A stretch of 64,000 nucleotides of DNA from Arenibacterium halophilum (GCF_005938225.1 NZ_VCPC01000003.1:496001-560000); one strand, 5' to 3'; shown: positions 1 through 11,086, numbered from the stretch's first letter. Notes: a model not told the origin generated them from the sequence alone. Made by a program: numbers and translations.

Positions 1-1971
<1,971 letters not shown>

Positions 1972-2136
1972 GTGCCGGACCTTTTCTTTGCGCGCGAGTC
2001 GGGGCGCCGCGGCCGGGCGCCAAATTGTCTGGCGTTATAGGCATGAAGGTGACGGGTGCAAGGGGGCTTTGGCGCGCAGGGCGCGCAAGGGCCGGGGGCG
2101 GGGTGCCAAGCCGTGGCGTGGCGCCAGAATTTTCAT

Positions 2137-2176
2137 GCCTCCGGCGGGGATATTTTTTGCCCAAAGAAGCAGGGGG
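2137..2176 (+). repeat. Dispersed GC-rich repeat, short form, copy 1
   Basis: Reads GCCTCCGGCGGGGATATTT, then a CCAAAGAAGCAGGGGG box. The box abuts the stop codon of the upstream minus-strand gene at 2177. The same module recurs at 14525, 27402, 27544, 34096, 40844, 44886, 44960 and 62591. It occupies most of the gap before carB. Its function is not known from the sequence; its position suggests a role at transcript 3' ends. Confidence 0.75.
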
Positions 2177-3415
2177 CTATTGGGCGGCCGTATCGGTCAT
2201 GGCGCGCGGGGCGGAGTCGTCAGCGTACAGGTAGTCGCGGGTGATCGGCACCGCGTCGCGGCGCTGGGCCAGCTGGAACTGGAACACCGCCTGATCCTGT
2301 TCCTCGAACGCCAGGTAACAGATCGTCAGGTAATAGCGCCACATGCGGATGAAGCGGTCGTCATAGGTGGCGCGCACCGTGTCAAGGTGGGCGTCGAACC
2401 GTTGCAGCCAGTGGCGCAGCGTATAGGCGTAGTGCAGGCGCAGCACCTCGGTGTCGCAGGTCCACAGCCCCGCGCGTTCGATGGCCGGGGCCAGTTCCGA
2501 CATGGCCGGCACATAGCCGCCGGGGAAGATGTAGCGGTTGATCCATTCCGACTGGGCGGCCGGCGGGCCGGTTCGCCCGATGGTGTGGATCAGCGCGATG
2601 CCGTCCTGCGACAGAAGATCGGACACCTTGGAAAAGTATTCGCCGTAGTGTGGCAGGCCGACGTGTTCCAGCATCCCGACCGACACGATCCTGTCGAAGG
2701 GCTCGGCCAGGTTACGGTAATCCTGTAACCGAAGGTCGATCTGCTGCTCTAACCCCTGCTCTGCGACGCGGGCGCGCCCCAGCGCCAGCTGGTTTTCCGA
2801 CAGTGTGACGCCGACGACCCGTGCGCCGTAGTCGCGCGCCAGCGTCAGCGCCATGCCGCCCCAGCCGCAACCGATATCCAGCACCCGCATCCCCGGTTCG
2901 ATCCGCAGCTTGGCGGCGATATGGGCCTTCTTCGCCTCTTGCGCCTCGTCCAGCGACACGGTCGGGTCGGTGAAATAGGCGCAGGAATACTGCATGTCGC
3001 GGTCAAGGAAGAGCTGGTAGAGATCGTTGCTGAGGTCATAGTGATGGGCGACGTTGGCCTTGGACCTGACGGGCGAATTCCGCTGGATCAGGTGGCCAAG
3101 GCGGAACCGCGCCCGTGCCACCATGCGCACCCACAGCGGCATCGCCTCGCGAAAGCGGTTGCGCAGGATCAGGCGGATCAACCCCTCGATATTGTCGTGG
3201 GCGATGGTGATCCGGCCGTCCATGTACCCCTCGCCCATGGTCAGATCGGGGCGCAGTACCAGCCCGCGCAGCGTGGTCGTGTCAGTGATTGAAACTTCGG
3301 CGCGGTCACCGCCGCCCGCCCCGTACCGCCGCCGCGTGCCATCGGGGTAGTTTACCGTCAGCTCGCCCGTCTGAACGAGCCGCGACATGACCCTGTCAAA
3401 AATGCGTTCCCACAT
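2177..3415 (-). CDS. Cyclopropane-fatty-acyl-phospholipid synthase family SAM methyltransferase
   Basis: A 412-residue enzyme of the CFA synthase family, which transfers a methylene or methyl group from S-adenosylmethionine to unsaturated acyl chains of membrane phospholipids. The SAM-binding loop is [16 protein letters not shown] near residue 180. It is followed by GVTLSENQ, by [12 protein letters not shown], and by a C-terminal FQFQL segment typical of the family. A GTG nine bases upstream (3424) is an alternative start; ATG at 3415 follows a GGTGGGG stretch and is preferred. A good sigma70-like promoter lies at 3465-3492. Whether it makes cyclopropane rings or another methylated lipid cannot be decided here. 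Confidence 0.88.
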   Translation of the reverse strand: MWERIFDRVMSRLVQTGELTVNYPDGTRRRYGAGGGDRAEVSITDTTTLRGLVLRPDLTMGEGYMDGRITIAHDNIEGLIRLILRNRFREAMPLWVRMVARARFRLGHLIQRNSPVRSKANVAHHYDLSNDLYQLFLDRDMQYSCAYFTDPTVSLDEAQEAKKAHIAAKLRIEPGMRVLDIGCGWGGMALTLARDYGARVVGVTLSENQLALGRARVAEQGLEQQIDLRLQDYRNLAEPFDRIVSVGMLEHVGLPHYGEYFSKVSDLLSQDGIALIHTIGRTGPPAAQSEWINRYIFPGGYVPAMSELAPAIERAGLWTCDTEVLRLHYAYTLRHWLQRFDAHLDTVRATYDDRFIRMWRYYLTICYLAFEEQDQAVFQFQLAQRRDAVPITRDYLYADDSAPRAMTDTAAQ

Positions 3416-3464
3416 CGGCCCCACCAGACCTGTTGCAATTCAGCATTTGTTCATTCGCCACAAC

Positions 3465-3492
3465 ATAATATACCGTTTGTTAACCATTTCAA
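3465..3492 (-). promoter_or_regulatory. Probable promoter of the CFA synthase-like gene
   Basis: On the minus strand TTGAAA is followed after 16 bases by TATTAT, in an AT-rich patch that stands out from the GC-rich surroundings. It lies about 50 bases upstream of the start codon. Predicted by eye only. Confidence 0.45.
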
Positions 3493-3529
3493 GAAATCCG
3501 ACCGCTCGAGGCCATTCCGGACTGGGCAC

Positions 3530-3558
3530 TTGACTTCCCGGGTTGCACGCGCTGTATC
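3530..3558 (+). promoter_or_regulatory. Possible promoter of aspS
   Basis: TTGACT and TGTATC are separated by 17 bases, 35 bases upstream of the aspS start. The -10 match is weak, so this is tentative. Confidence 0.3.
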
Positions 3559-3592
3559 GGCGCGACCCGAAATTCCGCCGAAGGACGCCATC

Positions 3593-5374
3593 ATGCACGC
3601 CTATCGCAGCCATACCTGCGCCGATCTGACCGCCAAGAACACCGGCGAAACCGTTCGCCTGTCGGGCTGGGTGCACCGGGTGCGCGACCACGGCGGCATC
3701 CTGTTCATCGACCTGCGCGACCATTACGGCGTGACGCAGGTGCTGTGCGATCCCGACAGCGCGGCCTTTGCCGACGTGGAAAAGGTGCGCAGCGAATGGT
3801 GTATCCGCATCGACGGCGAGGTGAAGGCGCGTGATCCCGAGCTGGTGAACCCCAAGCTGCCCACCGGCGAGATCGAAGTTTTCGTGCGCGAGATCGAAGT
3901 GCTGGGCGCCGCCAAGGAACTGCCGCTGATCGTCTTTGGCGACCAAGAATACCCCGAGGAAACGCGCCTGCGCTATCGCTACCTTGACCTGCGCCGCGAG
4001 GCGATGCAGCGCAACATGACCCTGCGCAGCGACGTTGTGGCCAGCCTGCGCAAGCGCATGTGGGATCGCAAGTTCCGCGAATACCAGACGCCGATCATCA
4101 CCGCCTCGTCGCCCGAAGGCGCGCGCGACTTTCTGGTTCCAAGCCGTCTGCACCCGGGCAAGTTCTATGCGCTGCCGCAGGCGCCGCAGCAGTTCAAGCA
4201 GCTGATCATGGTGTCGGGCTTTGACAAGTATTTCCAGATCGCGCCCTGTTTCCGCGATGAAGACCCGCGCGCCGACCGGTCGCCCACCGATTTCTACCAA
4301 CTCGACATGGAAATGTCGTTTGTCACCCAGCAGGACGTATTCGACACGATCAGCCCGGTGATTGCCGGTGTGTTCGAGGAATTCGGCGGCGGCCACGCGG
4401 TGGATGCGCCGGGTGAGTGGCCGCAGATTTCCTACAAGGATGCGGCGCTGTGGTATGGCACCGACAAACCCGACCTGCGCAACCCGATCAAGATGCAGGT
4501 GGTGTCCGAGCATTTTGCCGGCTCGGGCTTCGCGATCTTCGCCAAGCTGCTGGAGCAGGACGGCACCGAGATTCGCGCCATTCCCGCGCCCGGTGGCGGC
4601 AGCCGCAAGTTCTGCGACCGGATGAACGCCTTTGCACAGAAAGAGGGCCTGCCGGGGATGGGGTATATCTTCTGGCGCGATCAAGGCGAAGGCATGGAAG
4701 CCGCCGGTCCGCTGGCCAAGAACATCGGCCCCGAACGGACCGAGGCGATCCGCCAGCAGCTGGGCCTTGGCGTCGGCGATGCCGCGTTCTTCCTGGGCGG
4801 CAAACCGGCCACCTTCCAGACGGTTGCGGGCAAGGCGCGCACCGTCATCGGCGAAGAGCTGGGGCTGACCGACAAGAACCGTTTTGCCTTTGCCTGGATC
4901 GTCGATTTCCCGATCTACGAACGGGACGAGGAAACCGGCAAGCTGGATTTCGAACACAACCCGTTTTCCATGCCGCAGGGCGGGATGGAGGCGCTGGAAG
5001 GCGACCCGCTGGATGTGCGCGGCTACCAGTACGATCTGGCCTGCAACGGCTATGAACTGGTGTCGGGCGCGATCCGGAACCACCGGCCGGAAATCATGTT
5101 CAAGGCCTTCGAACTGGCCGGCTATGGCGAAGACGAGGTGCGCAAGCGGTTCGGCGGCATGGTCAACGCGTTCCAGTACGGCGCCCCGCCGCACGGCGGT
5201 TGCGCGGCCGGGATCGACCGGATCGTGATGCTGCTGGCGGACGAGGCCAACATCCGCGAGGTCATCATGTTCCCGATGAACCAGCGCGCCGAGGACCTGA
5301 TGATGAACGCGCCCAGCGAACCGCAGGGCGATCAGCTGATGGAACTGGGCCTGCGGGTGATTCCGCGCGACTGA
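3593..5374 (+). CDS. aspS: Aspartate--tRNA ligase, probably non-discriminating (Asp/Asn)
   Basis: A 593-residue class II aminoacyl-tRNA synthetase that charges tRNA with aspartate. It has an N-terminal OB anticodon-binding domain (residues 1-110), class II motif 2 ([20 protein letters not shown]), the bacterial GAD insert, and motif 3 ([13 protein letters not shown]) near the C-terminus. The N-terminal loop reads [10 protein letters not shown]; His33 matches the histidine reported for non-discriminating enzymes, where E. coli has RDLGS. With gatC and gatA at 30.4-32.2 kb, this fits transamidation of Asp-tRNA(Asn). The ATG at 3593 was chosen by alignment of the N-terminus. The stop overlaps the next start (TGATG). 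Confidence 0.96.
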   Translation: MHAYRSHTCADLTAKNTGETVRLSGWVHRVRDHGGILFIDLRDHYGVTQVLCDPDSAAFADVEKVRSEWCIRIDGEVKARDPELVNPKLPTGEIEVFVREIEVLGAAKELPLIVFGDQEYPEETRLRYRYLDLRREAMQRNMTLRSDVVASLRKRMWDRKFREYQTPIITASSPEGARDFLVPSRLHPGKFYALPQAPQQFKQLIMVSGFDKYFQIAPCFRDEDPRADRSPTDFYQLDMEMSFVTQQDVFDTISPVIAGVFEEFGGGHAVDAPGEWPQISYKDAALWYGTDKPDLRNPIKMQVVSEHFAGSGFAIFAKLLEQDGTEIRAIPAPGGGSRKFCDRMNAFAQKEGLPGMGYIFWRDQGEGMEAAGPLAKNIGPERTEAIRQQLGLGVGDAAFFLGGKPATFQTVAGKARTVIGEELGLTDKNRFAFAWIVDFPIYERDEETGKLDFEHNPFSMPQGGMEALEGDPLDVRGYQYDLACNGYELVSGAIRNHRPEIMFKAFELAGYGEDEVRKRFGGMVNAFQYGAPPHGGCAAGIDRIVMLLADEANIREVIMFPMNQRAEDLMMNAPSEPQGDQLMELGLRVIPRD

Positions 5375-6105
5375 TGCTGGAGCCGCTTTGCCAGGCCGGA
5401 TTCGACGTTCTGGCGAAGAACCACGCCGAGGCGATTCTGGCCCACGACTTCCCCGGCGAACTGGCCGAGCTGATCGAGGTGCTGACCGAATTCCGCATCG
5501 ACATCGGCGAGATCATTGCCGGTGGCGGGGGCGAGGCCAGCTTTACCCAGCGCCTGCGCCGCGCCCTGACGGCGCGCGCGTGGCCCAAGCATGTCTTCGT
5601 GGTGCAAACCATCGTCGACGGGGTCGAGCGCGAGGCGATCAGCCACGAGATCGACCATGTGCGCGTGGCCGAAAATGGCACGCTGGCGCTGGAAATCGAA
5701 TGGAACAACAAGGATCCGTTCTATGATCGGGATCTTGAGAATTTCCAAAGGCTTCACGCCCAGGGTGCTGTCAGCCTTGGCCTGATCGTGACGCGAGGCA
5801 GCCGGATGCAGGACGCGTTTCACACGCGCATCGCCGCGCGGCTTGTGGCCGATGGCGTGGAGACCGACGCCGATCTTGAACGCTATGGCATCGTGGAACG
5901 CACCGCCGCGCAGCGCCGCTCGGTCGCGGCGTTGATGGAAAAGGGGATGCCCTTTGCCGAGGCGTTTACCCGCAATTTCGTGTCGAGTAAGTTCGGGCAG
6001 GCGACGACCCATTGGGACAAGCTGCGCGCGCGGGTGGATCGGGGCGTGGGCAACCCCTGTCCGCTGCTGCTGATCGGGCTGCCCGATACGATGCTGGCGG
6101 GCTAG
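5374..6105 (+). CDS. BglII-family restriction endonuclease-like protein
   Basis: A 243-residue protein resembling the BglII endonuclease family (PF09195). The best-preserved stretch, around residues 105-135, reads LALEIEWNNKDPFYDRDLEN followed by a LIVTRGS strand. It holds the acidic and lysine residues expected of a PD-(D/E)xK nuclease core. The gene starts inside the aspS stop codon (TGATG), so it is probably co-translated with aspS. It converges on an MT-A70 methyltransferase gene with only 3 bases between the two stop codons. Family recognition is from memory of the motif. DNA specificity cannot be read from sequence, and activity is inferred. Confidence 0.75.
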   Translation: MLEPLCQAGFDVLAKNHAEAILAHDFPGELAELIEVLTEFRIDIGEIIAGGGGEASFTQRLRRALTARAWPKHVFVVQTIVDGVEREAISHEIDHVRVAENGTLALEIEWNNKDPFYDRDLENFQRLHAQGAVSLGLIVTRGSRMQDAFHTRIAARLVADGVETDADLERYGIVERTAAQRRSVAALMEKGMPFAEAFTRNFVSSKFGQATTHWDKLRARVDRGVGNPCPLLLIGLPDTMLAG

Positions 6106-6108
6106 CGC

Positions 6109-6777
6109 CTATTCGGCGGCAACGCCCGAGTTATAGGCATAGGTTTTCCAGCTGGGTTTGTAATCGGCATCGGCCTGGTTGCCCCAGACCGTCCAGCCCT
6201 CGCGCACGCCACGGCCGAACATCTCAAGATAGGGGCCCCAGGAACAGCTCTCGATCAGCTCGTACTGTTCGTCGGGCTTGCGGGAATGTTCGCGCTTGCG
6301 GGTCTGCATCATGTTCACCTGACGCCGCCCCGGCGCCAGCGTGCGGGCGTTCTTGCCGCGTGTCCCGAACAGGATGATTTCGGTCACGTTGCGGAAATAG
6401 AACCCCACGCCGCGCCCGTCCGAACCGCCATCCTTGCGCACCTTGTGCCAGATGATGTTGGATTTGTATTCGAACCCCCAGGATGTCAGCACCTGCAACC
6501 CCTCGGGCAGCAGGGCATTGGGCACCCAAAGATAGCAATGCGCGCGGTCTTCCAGATAATCCGCCACCGGCAGGGCACAGATGTCATCCAGCGTCATCGT
6601 GGGATAGCGCGCCAACCGCTTGTGTTCCGGCGCGACCTTGCCAGTGCGGTTAGTAAACCGCCACGGCGGATCGGCCATGACCGTGGCGAAACGGTCATTC
6701 CCAAGGAACTTTGATAAATCTTGCGCGGCTGTGGTGTTCATATCCAACATATAGAGGCGGGCAGGTGGGTTTGTCAT
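6109..6777 (-). CDS. MT-A70 family adenine-N6 methyltransferase
   Basis: A 222-residue methyltransferase of the MT-A70 family, members of which methylate adenine N6 in DNA or RNA using SAM. The catalytic motif DPPW is at about residues 37-40 (ATVMADPPWRF). It is followed by YLWVPNALL, GFEYKSNIIWHK, and a C-terminal GPYLEMFGRG. Opposed to the BglII-like gene, it is probably the protective methylase of a type II restriction-modification pair. Start choice is uncertain: ATG codons at residues 10 and 13 are alternatives. An inverted repeat overlapping a possible -10 lies 52 bases upstream. Confidence 0.87.
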   Translation of the reverse strand: MTNPPARLYMLDMNTTAAQDLSKFLGNDRFATVMADPPWRFTNRTGKVAPEHKRLARYPTMTLDDICALPVADYLEDRAHCYLWVPNALLPEGLQVLTSWGFEYKSNIIWHKVRKDGGSDGRGVGFYFRNVTEIILFGTRGKNARTLAPGRRQVNMMQTRKREHSRKPDEQYELIESCSWGPYLEMFGRGVREGWTVWGNQADADYKPSWKTYAYNSGVAAE

Positions 6778-6828
6778 CCCTTTTCGCCCCCGAACCCGGT
6801 GAATCCGGGGCTTGTGGGGCGCTGGAAC

Positions 6829-6848
6829 ATTATCAGAACATTTTCTGA
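6829..6848 (-). promoter_or_regulatory. Inverted repeat overlapping a possible -10 of the methyltransferase gene
   Basis: TCAGAA-CATT-TTCTGA (6833-6848) is a perfect 6-base inverted repeat. On the minus strand it runs into GATAAT (6834-6829), a plausible -10 for the MT-A70 gene. It could be an operator for a control protein; none is encoded next to it. Confidence 0.35.
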
Positions 6849-6875
6849 AAAATGTCTCAACACCCTAGGTGGAAA

Positions 6876-7352
6876 TCAATCCTCCAGCGCATCCTCGCGC
6901 TTTTCCTCGATCAGGCCCAGCTCTTCCTGCTTGCGCTTCTTGAACCGCTCGCCATAGCCCTTGATCTCGGACTCGGGGATCACCTCGCGGGCGCGGGAAA
7001 ACACCTCGTCTTCTTCCTCGTCGATGTGGTGTTCATAGTCGTGGCGCAATTTCTTGAACTTCTGCAACCAGCCGCCCGACGCCATGTCGGACTCGTTCAG
7101 CTCTTCCATCAGGTCGTCCAACTGCTGATGCTCGTGCACCGAATGGCGAGCGGCGTCCTGGCCCCAGGTTTTCGATATCAGCTTGGAATAAAAGGTTTCT
7201 TCTTCGGCGGCGGCATGGCCCTTCACATCGTGATAGAATTCGTCCCATGCCTCTTTCCGCTCGGGCGAGTCGCCCGAGGTTTCGGCAATCGCTTTCAGCA
7301 ATTCGCGGTGGCGGTCGTGGTCGGCCTTGATGGCGGCATAGATGTCGGACAT
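6876..7352 (-). CDS. Hemerythrin HHE-domain protein
   Basis: A 158-residue cytoplasmic four-helix protein with the spacing of a hemerythrin-like cation-binding domain. Candidate di-iron ligands are His12/His15 (KADHDRHREL), the His and Glu in KGHAAAEEETFYSKL, HSVHEHQQLDD, and HDYEHHIDEEEDEVF. Such proteins bind a non-haem di-iron centre and are linked to oxygen, nitric oxide or iron handling. The C-terminal 35 residues are highly charged. It lies 98 bases upstream of the MT-A70 gene on the same strand, with no clear functional link. Confidence 0.85.
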   Translation of the reverse strand: MSDIYAAIKADHDRHRELLKAIAETSGDSPERKEAWDEFYHDVKGHAAAEEETFYSKLISKTWGQDAARHSVHEHQQLDDLMEELNESDMASGGWLQKFKKLRHDYEHHIDEEEDEVFSRAREVIPESEIKGYGERFKKRKQEELGLIEEKREDALED

Positions 7353-7573
7353 TCGGCTTGCTCCTGTGATGTCGGGTTGGCTTGGGGCTCAACGCCGCAG
7401 CGGGGCGACGGGTTGCCTTCGTGCGGCGCAATTTGCGGCGCGGTCCAAGGCGGCATTTCGCTCAGGCTCCGACGGAAATCCGCCATACCCGCATTCAACT
7501 AGATGAAAGACCAGATGAAACCGGGCGCGCCGATGCTATCTTGGTGTCGAAGGCCGCCAGCAAGGATGCCCCG

Positions 7574-8959
7574 ATGACCGCGACATTTTCCCCCGACCTC
7601 GCCGAGATCCGCTTTGGCTGTGGGTTGTCGCCGACGGTCGCGCCACCCGGATCGCCAGCAGAGATGATCGCAGGCCTGCGCGCGCCGGATGACATGGCGG
7701 CGCGCTTTCCCATCGACTCGGCCCCGGAATGGCAAGATTGGCTTTTGCGGGCGCGCGGCTATCAGAAACAGGTGCGGCAAAACCGGAATGATCTGGGGCT
7801 TGTCGAAGAATTCAACGCAGCCAAGGCGGACATGCGCGTCACCGCGTTGCGCTGGGCCGCGCGGGCGTTGCTGCGCTGGACCCACTCTCCAAACGGCTTT
7901 CGCGAACGTCTGGTGGCCTTTTGGGCGGACCATTTTACCGCAATTGGCAAGAACGGCGTTCTCCGGGCGGGCACAGCTCCATACATCGAGGATGCGATTC
8001 GCCCGAATATCGCGGGCAGCTTTGGCGACATGCTGGTCGCAGTCGTGACGCATCCACTGATGCTGCACTACCTTGATCAGGACAGATCGGCGGGCCCGAA
8101 CAGCCGCGCGGCAGAGCGGGCGCGGCGCACCGACGGGCTGAACGAAAACCTCGCGCGCGAGGTGCTTGAACTGCATACGCTGGGCGTGAACGGGCCCTAC
8201 ACCCAGACCGATGTGCGCGAGCTGGCCGAGCTGTTCACCGGCCTTGGCTATACCTACGAAGACGGGTTCGTGTTTCGCAAACCCTATGCCGAACCGGGTG
8301 CGGAAACCGTGCTGGGGCAAAGCTATGGCGGCAAGGCGCCCCGGCTGGACGATATCACCGCCGCCTTGCATGATATCGCGCGGCACCCGGCAACGGCACA
8401 GCACATCGCGCAAAAGCTGGCGGTTCATTTCGTGTCGGACACGCCGGATGCGGGGTTGGTGCAAGCATTGGCGCGGCGTTACGGCGAGACGGGCGGCGAC
8501 CTGACGGCGGTATACGATGCGCTGTTGGCGCATCCCGCCTCGTGGGTATCGGAACGCGTGAATGTGAAGCCGCCTGCCGATTTCATCGCTTCGGCTTGGC
8601 GCGCGCTCGCGGTCAGCCCTGAAGCGATCGAAAACCTGAGCCTGCGCGACCTGCGCCGCACGCTGATCCTGCCGTTGCGTGATATGGGCCAGCCCTGGCA
8701 GGCCCCCGATGGCCCCGACGGGTGGCCCGAGGAAGACAGCGCCTGGCTGACGCCTCAAGGGGTGTCGGCCCGGCTGCGCTGGGCGGTCAGCGCGCCGCCG
8801 GTACTGTGCGATCCGTTGCCGGAACCTGGGGCTTTTGCGCCGGTGGCGTTGGGGCAGGGGGCGGTGCCCGAGGCCGTGCAATTCGCCACCCGCGCAGCCG
8901 AAACCCCGGCGGATGCAATTGGCCTTGTACTGGCCGCCCCCGCGTTTCAGCGTCGCTGA
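7574..8959 (+). CDS. DUF1800 family protein
   Basis: A 461-residue protein of the DUF1800 family. Recognisable parts are an N-terminal FGCGLSP segment, ERLVAFWADHFT, NLAREVLELHTLGVNGPYTQ, a VRELAELFTGLGY segment, and HIAQKLAVHFVSDTP. No biochemical role is established. The start at 7574 was chosen because the conserved sequence begins at once and the frame upstream is Arg-rich and unlike the family. It is followed 13 bases later by a DUF1501 gene, the usual partner, so the two probably act together in the envelope. Confidence 0.85.
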   Translation: MTATFSPDLAEIRFGCGLSPTVAPPGSPAEMIAGLRAPDDMAARFPIDSAPEWQDWLLRARGYQKQVRQNRNDLGLVEEFNAAKADMRVTALRWAARALLRWTHSPNGFRERLVAFWADHFTAIGKNGVLRAGTAPYIEDAIRPNIAGSFGDMLVAVVTHPLMLHYLDQDRSAGPNSRAAERARRTDGLNENLAREVLELHTLGVNGPYTQTDVRELAELFTGLGYTYEDGFVFRKPYAEPGAETVLGQSYGGKAPRLDDITAALHDIARHPATAQHIAQKLAVHFVSDTPDAGLVQALARRYGETGGDLTAVYDALLAHPASWVSERVNVKPPADFIASAWRALAVSPEAIENLSLRDLRRTLILPLRDMGQPWQAPDGPDGWPEEDSAWLTPQGVSARLRWAVSAPPVLCDPLPEPGAFAPVALGQGAVPEAVQFATRAAETPADAIGLVLAAPAFQRR

Positions 8960-8972
8960 GAAGGAGAGTTCG

Positions 8973-10169
8973 ATGCCTAATCTCTTCACCCGCAGGCATT
9001 TTTTTGCCCGCTCCGCGCTGATCGGGTGTTCGGCGGCGGCCAGCCCTTTGCTGACCCCGGTCAGCTTTGCCGCCGCCCCGTGGGATACGCGGCTGGTGGT
9101 CATCATCCTGCGTGGCGCCATGGATGGCATTGACGTGGTGCGCCCCTATGGCGCGCCTGAATACGCGACGTTGCGCCCGGGCGAGGCCGGTGGCGGGCCA
9201 GACCTGGACGGGTTCTTCGGCCTGCATCCGGAACTGTCTGATCTGATGCCGCTGTGGAACGCCGGAGAGCTTGGCTTTTACCATGCGGTATCGACGCCCT
9301 ATCGCGACAAACGCAGTCATTTCGACGGGCAGGATATTCTGGAAGCCGGGACTCCGGGGCTCGACGGGGCACGGGATGGCTGGCTGAATCGCCTGCTGAC
9401 CAAATTGCCCGGAGTCGAGGCACGCACCGCTTATGCCATCGGGCGCGGCGACATGAAGTTGCTGGCGGGCAGCGCCCCGGTGGCGGATTGGTCGCCCGAT
9501 GCCGATCTGGTGCTCAGCCCGCAGGCGCTGCGTCTGGCCGAGCGCGTGATGGAAGACGATCCGGCCTTTCATGCGGCGTTTTCTGAGGCGCTGATGTTGT
9601 CGGGCGACAGCGCGCTTGCGCCCTTGCCGGACGAGGAGACCATGGGGATGGGCGCGCCGGTCGACAGCAACAAGGCCCATGCGGTTATTGCTGAATATGC
9701 GGCTGAACAGTTGCGCGGGGATGCCCGGATCGCAGCGTTTTCGATCAATGGTTGGGATACGCACAATCGCCAGTCGCGCGCGATTGTCCCGGCGCTGCGG
9801 CGGCTGTCAGAGACGCTGCTGTTGCTGCGCAGCGGGCTGGGGAATTCGATCTGGTCGAATACGGCGGTGATCGCGATGACGGAATTCGGGCGCACCGTTG
9901 CGATAAACGGGACCGGCGGAACCGATCATGGTACGGGCGGCGCGATGGTCCTTGCCGGGGGCGCGGTGCAAGGCGGCAAGGTGCATGGGGATTGGCCCGG
10001 TCTGGCCGAGTCCGATCTGTACCAGCGCCGTGACCTGATGCCCACGCGGGACGTGCGCGCGCCGGCGGCCTGGATCATGCATGGCCTTACAGGTATTGAT
10101 CGCGCCGCGTTAGAGCAGGTGGTGTTCCCGGGGCTGGACATGGGCGACGATCCCCGCGTCACCCGCTAA
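8973..10169 (+). CDS. DUF1501 family protein with Tat signal
   Basis: A 398-residue protein of the DUF1501 family (alkaline phosphatase/sulfatase-like fold). Its N-terminus FTRRHFFARSALIG resembles a twin-arginine signal, with a hydrophobic stretch and AxA-type cleavage near residue 32, so a periplasmic location is likely. Family landmarks include LVVIILRGAMDGIDVV, INGWDTHNRQ, and VIAMTEFGRTVAINGTGGTD with DHGTGGAM. A strong AAGGAGAG ribosome site precedes ATG 8973. It forms an operon with the DUF1800 gene. The function is unknown. Confidence 0.86.
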   Translation: MPNLFTRRHFFARSALIGCSAAASPLLTPVSFAAAPWDTRLVVIILRGAMDGIDVVRPYGAPEYATLRPGEAGGGPDLDGFFGLHPELSDLMPLWNAGELGFYHAVSTPYRDKRSHFDGQDILEAGTPGLDGARDGWLNRLLTKLPGVEARTAYAIGRGDMKLLAGSAPVADWSPDADLVLSPQALRLAERVMEDDPAFHAAFSEALMLSGDSALAPLPDEETMGMGAPVDSNKAHAVIAEYAAEQLRGDARIAAFSINGWDTHNRQSRAIVPALRRLSETLLLLRSGLGNSIWSNTAVIAMTEFGRTVAINGTGGTDHGTGGAMVLAGGAVQGGKVHGDWPGLAESDLYQRRDLMPTRDVRAPAAWIMHGLTGIDRAALEQVVFPGLDMGDDPRVTR

Positions 10170-10221
10170 CGTGGCAAGCGACCGTGGTGGGCGGTACTGC
10201 ACCTTACCCGGGGGGGAGCGC

Positions 10222-10365
10222 CTAGGCGGGGGGCTTGGCGCCGACGATGCTGTGGCTTGGCGGCGCCTCTTGCCGGTTTTCACGGATATGACGCGCGGCC
10301 TTTCGGGCCTGAACGTACATGATGACAAGTATTGCTGTCAGTGAAAGCAGGAATAATTCAATCAT
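10222..10365 (-). CDS. Small single-pass membrane protein (47 aa), coupled to response regulator
   Basis: This frame encodes a 47-residue peptide starting MIELFLLSLTAILVIMYVQA. It has one hydrophobic helix (about residues 2-18), then a basic stretch (RKAARHIRENRQ) and a Pro-rich tail. Its ATG is one base after the stop codon of the response regulator gene upstream on the same strand, which indicates translational coupling. The charge pattern (positive inside) suggests a type III or Nout membrane anchor. The family is not recognised. It is probably real given start position and composition, but not proven. Confidence 0.55.
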   Translation of the reverse strand: MIELFLLSLTAILVIMYVQARKAARHIRENRQEAPPSHSIVGAKPPA

Positions 10366-10366
10366 G

Positions 10367-11086
10367 TCAAATCGCCCTTTTTGGTGCGGTTTCGCGTCGG
10401 ATCAATTCCGCCATCCGTCGTGACAGTGAGGCGGATGGCTCCCCTTCGTCTCGGGCCTGGGCCAGCTCGGCTGCGACCTGTTCCAGAAACCCGTTGCCCG
10501 CGCTGCGGGCCAGCCCGCCCAGAAACTGCGCCACATAGTCAAGCGTTTCCGGGTTGGCCGGTTTCTCCAGCACATCGACGATCAATTCCAGATCGTCCTG
10601 CAGCGCCAGATCGTCAGGTGTGATGGTATCGTCCTTGACCGCGCGCGGGCCGATGTGCATCCGCTCGGCCCCGACATGAGACAGGATTGCGGACTGGAAG
10701 GCCGTGAGGGATTTCAGCGGTTTGGGCAGAAATCCGTCGGCCCCGGCGCTGATCGCGAGCGTTTCGGCGTTGTCGTCGCCCGAAGTGCCCAGAACCGCCG
10801 CCACACGCGGCACCGCCGTTGTCAGTTCGCGGATCAGGTCGGTGCCCGACCCGTCAGGCAGACCCAGATCGACGATCACCACAGAGGGGCGGTAGATTTG
10901 CAAATGTCGCCGGGCCGAGCGCAGACAGTCGGCGCGGCGTATCCGCGCACCGCTGCGCAGACACAAAAGGCGCATCGCTTCGCTGGCGAACCGGCTGTCT
11001 TCGACGACCAGGATGGTCAGGCCAAGCAGGGGCCGGTCAGCGGTTGGTAAACGGTGCGAATTCGCAAGAAGATCAGGCTCGTCCAT
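10367..11086 (-). CDS. Response regulator (receiver domain) with helical C-terminus
   Basis: A 239-residue protein. The receiver domain spans about residues 20-140, with the acidic pair Glu29-Asp30 (LVVEDS), phospho-acceptor Asp73 (VIVDLGLPDGSG), Thr101 (LGTSGDD) and Lys122 (FLPKPL). The remaining about 100 residues are acidic then helical (DDLELIVDVLEKP, QFLGGLARSAGNGFLEQVAAE) with no recognised DNA-binding domain, so it may act by protein contact. ATG 11086 is chosen because GAAGGA precedes it; a GTG at 11107 is less likely. No kinase gene is adjacent. Confidence 0.85.
   Translation of the reverse strand: MDEPDLLANSHRLPTADRPLLGLTILVVEDSRFASEAMRLLCLRSGARIRRADCLRSARRHLQIYRPSVVIVDLGLPDGSGTDLIRELTTAVPRVAAVLGTSGDDNAETLAISAGADGFLPKPLKSLTAFQSAILSHVGAERMHIGPRAVKDDTITPDDLALQDDLELIVDVLEKPANPETLDYVAQFLGGLARSAGNGFLEQVAAELAQARDEGEPSASLSRRMAELIRRETAPKRAI

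Noticed and set aside
3440-5194. A 584-codon minus-strand frame opposite aspS
   Set aside because: Shadow of aspS: composition is His/Arg/Gln-rich and all AspRS motifs are on the plus strand.
5374-6777. Evidence for AGATCT as the recognition site from site avoidance
   Set aside because: AGATCT occurs in the window (for example near 48734 and 59237), and without genome-wide counts no conclusion about specificity is possible.
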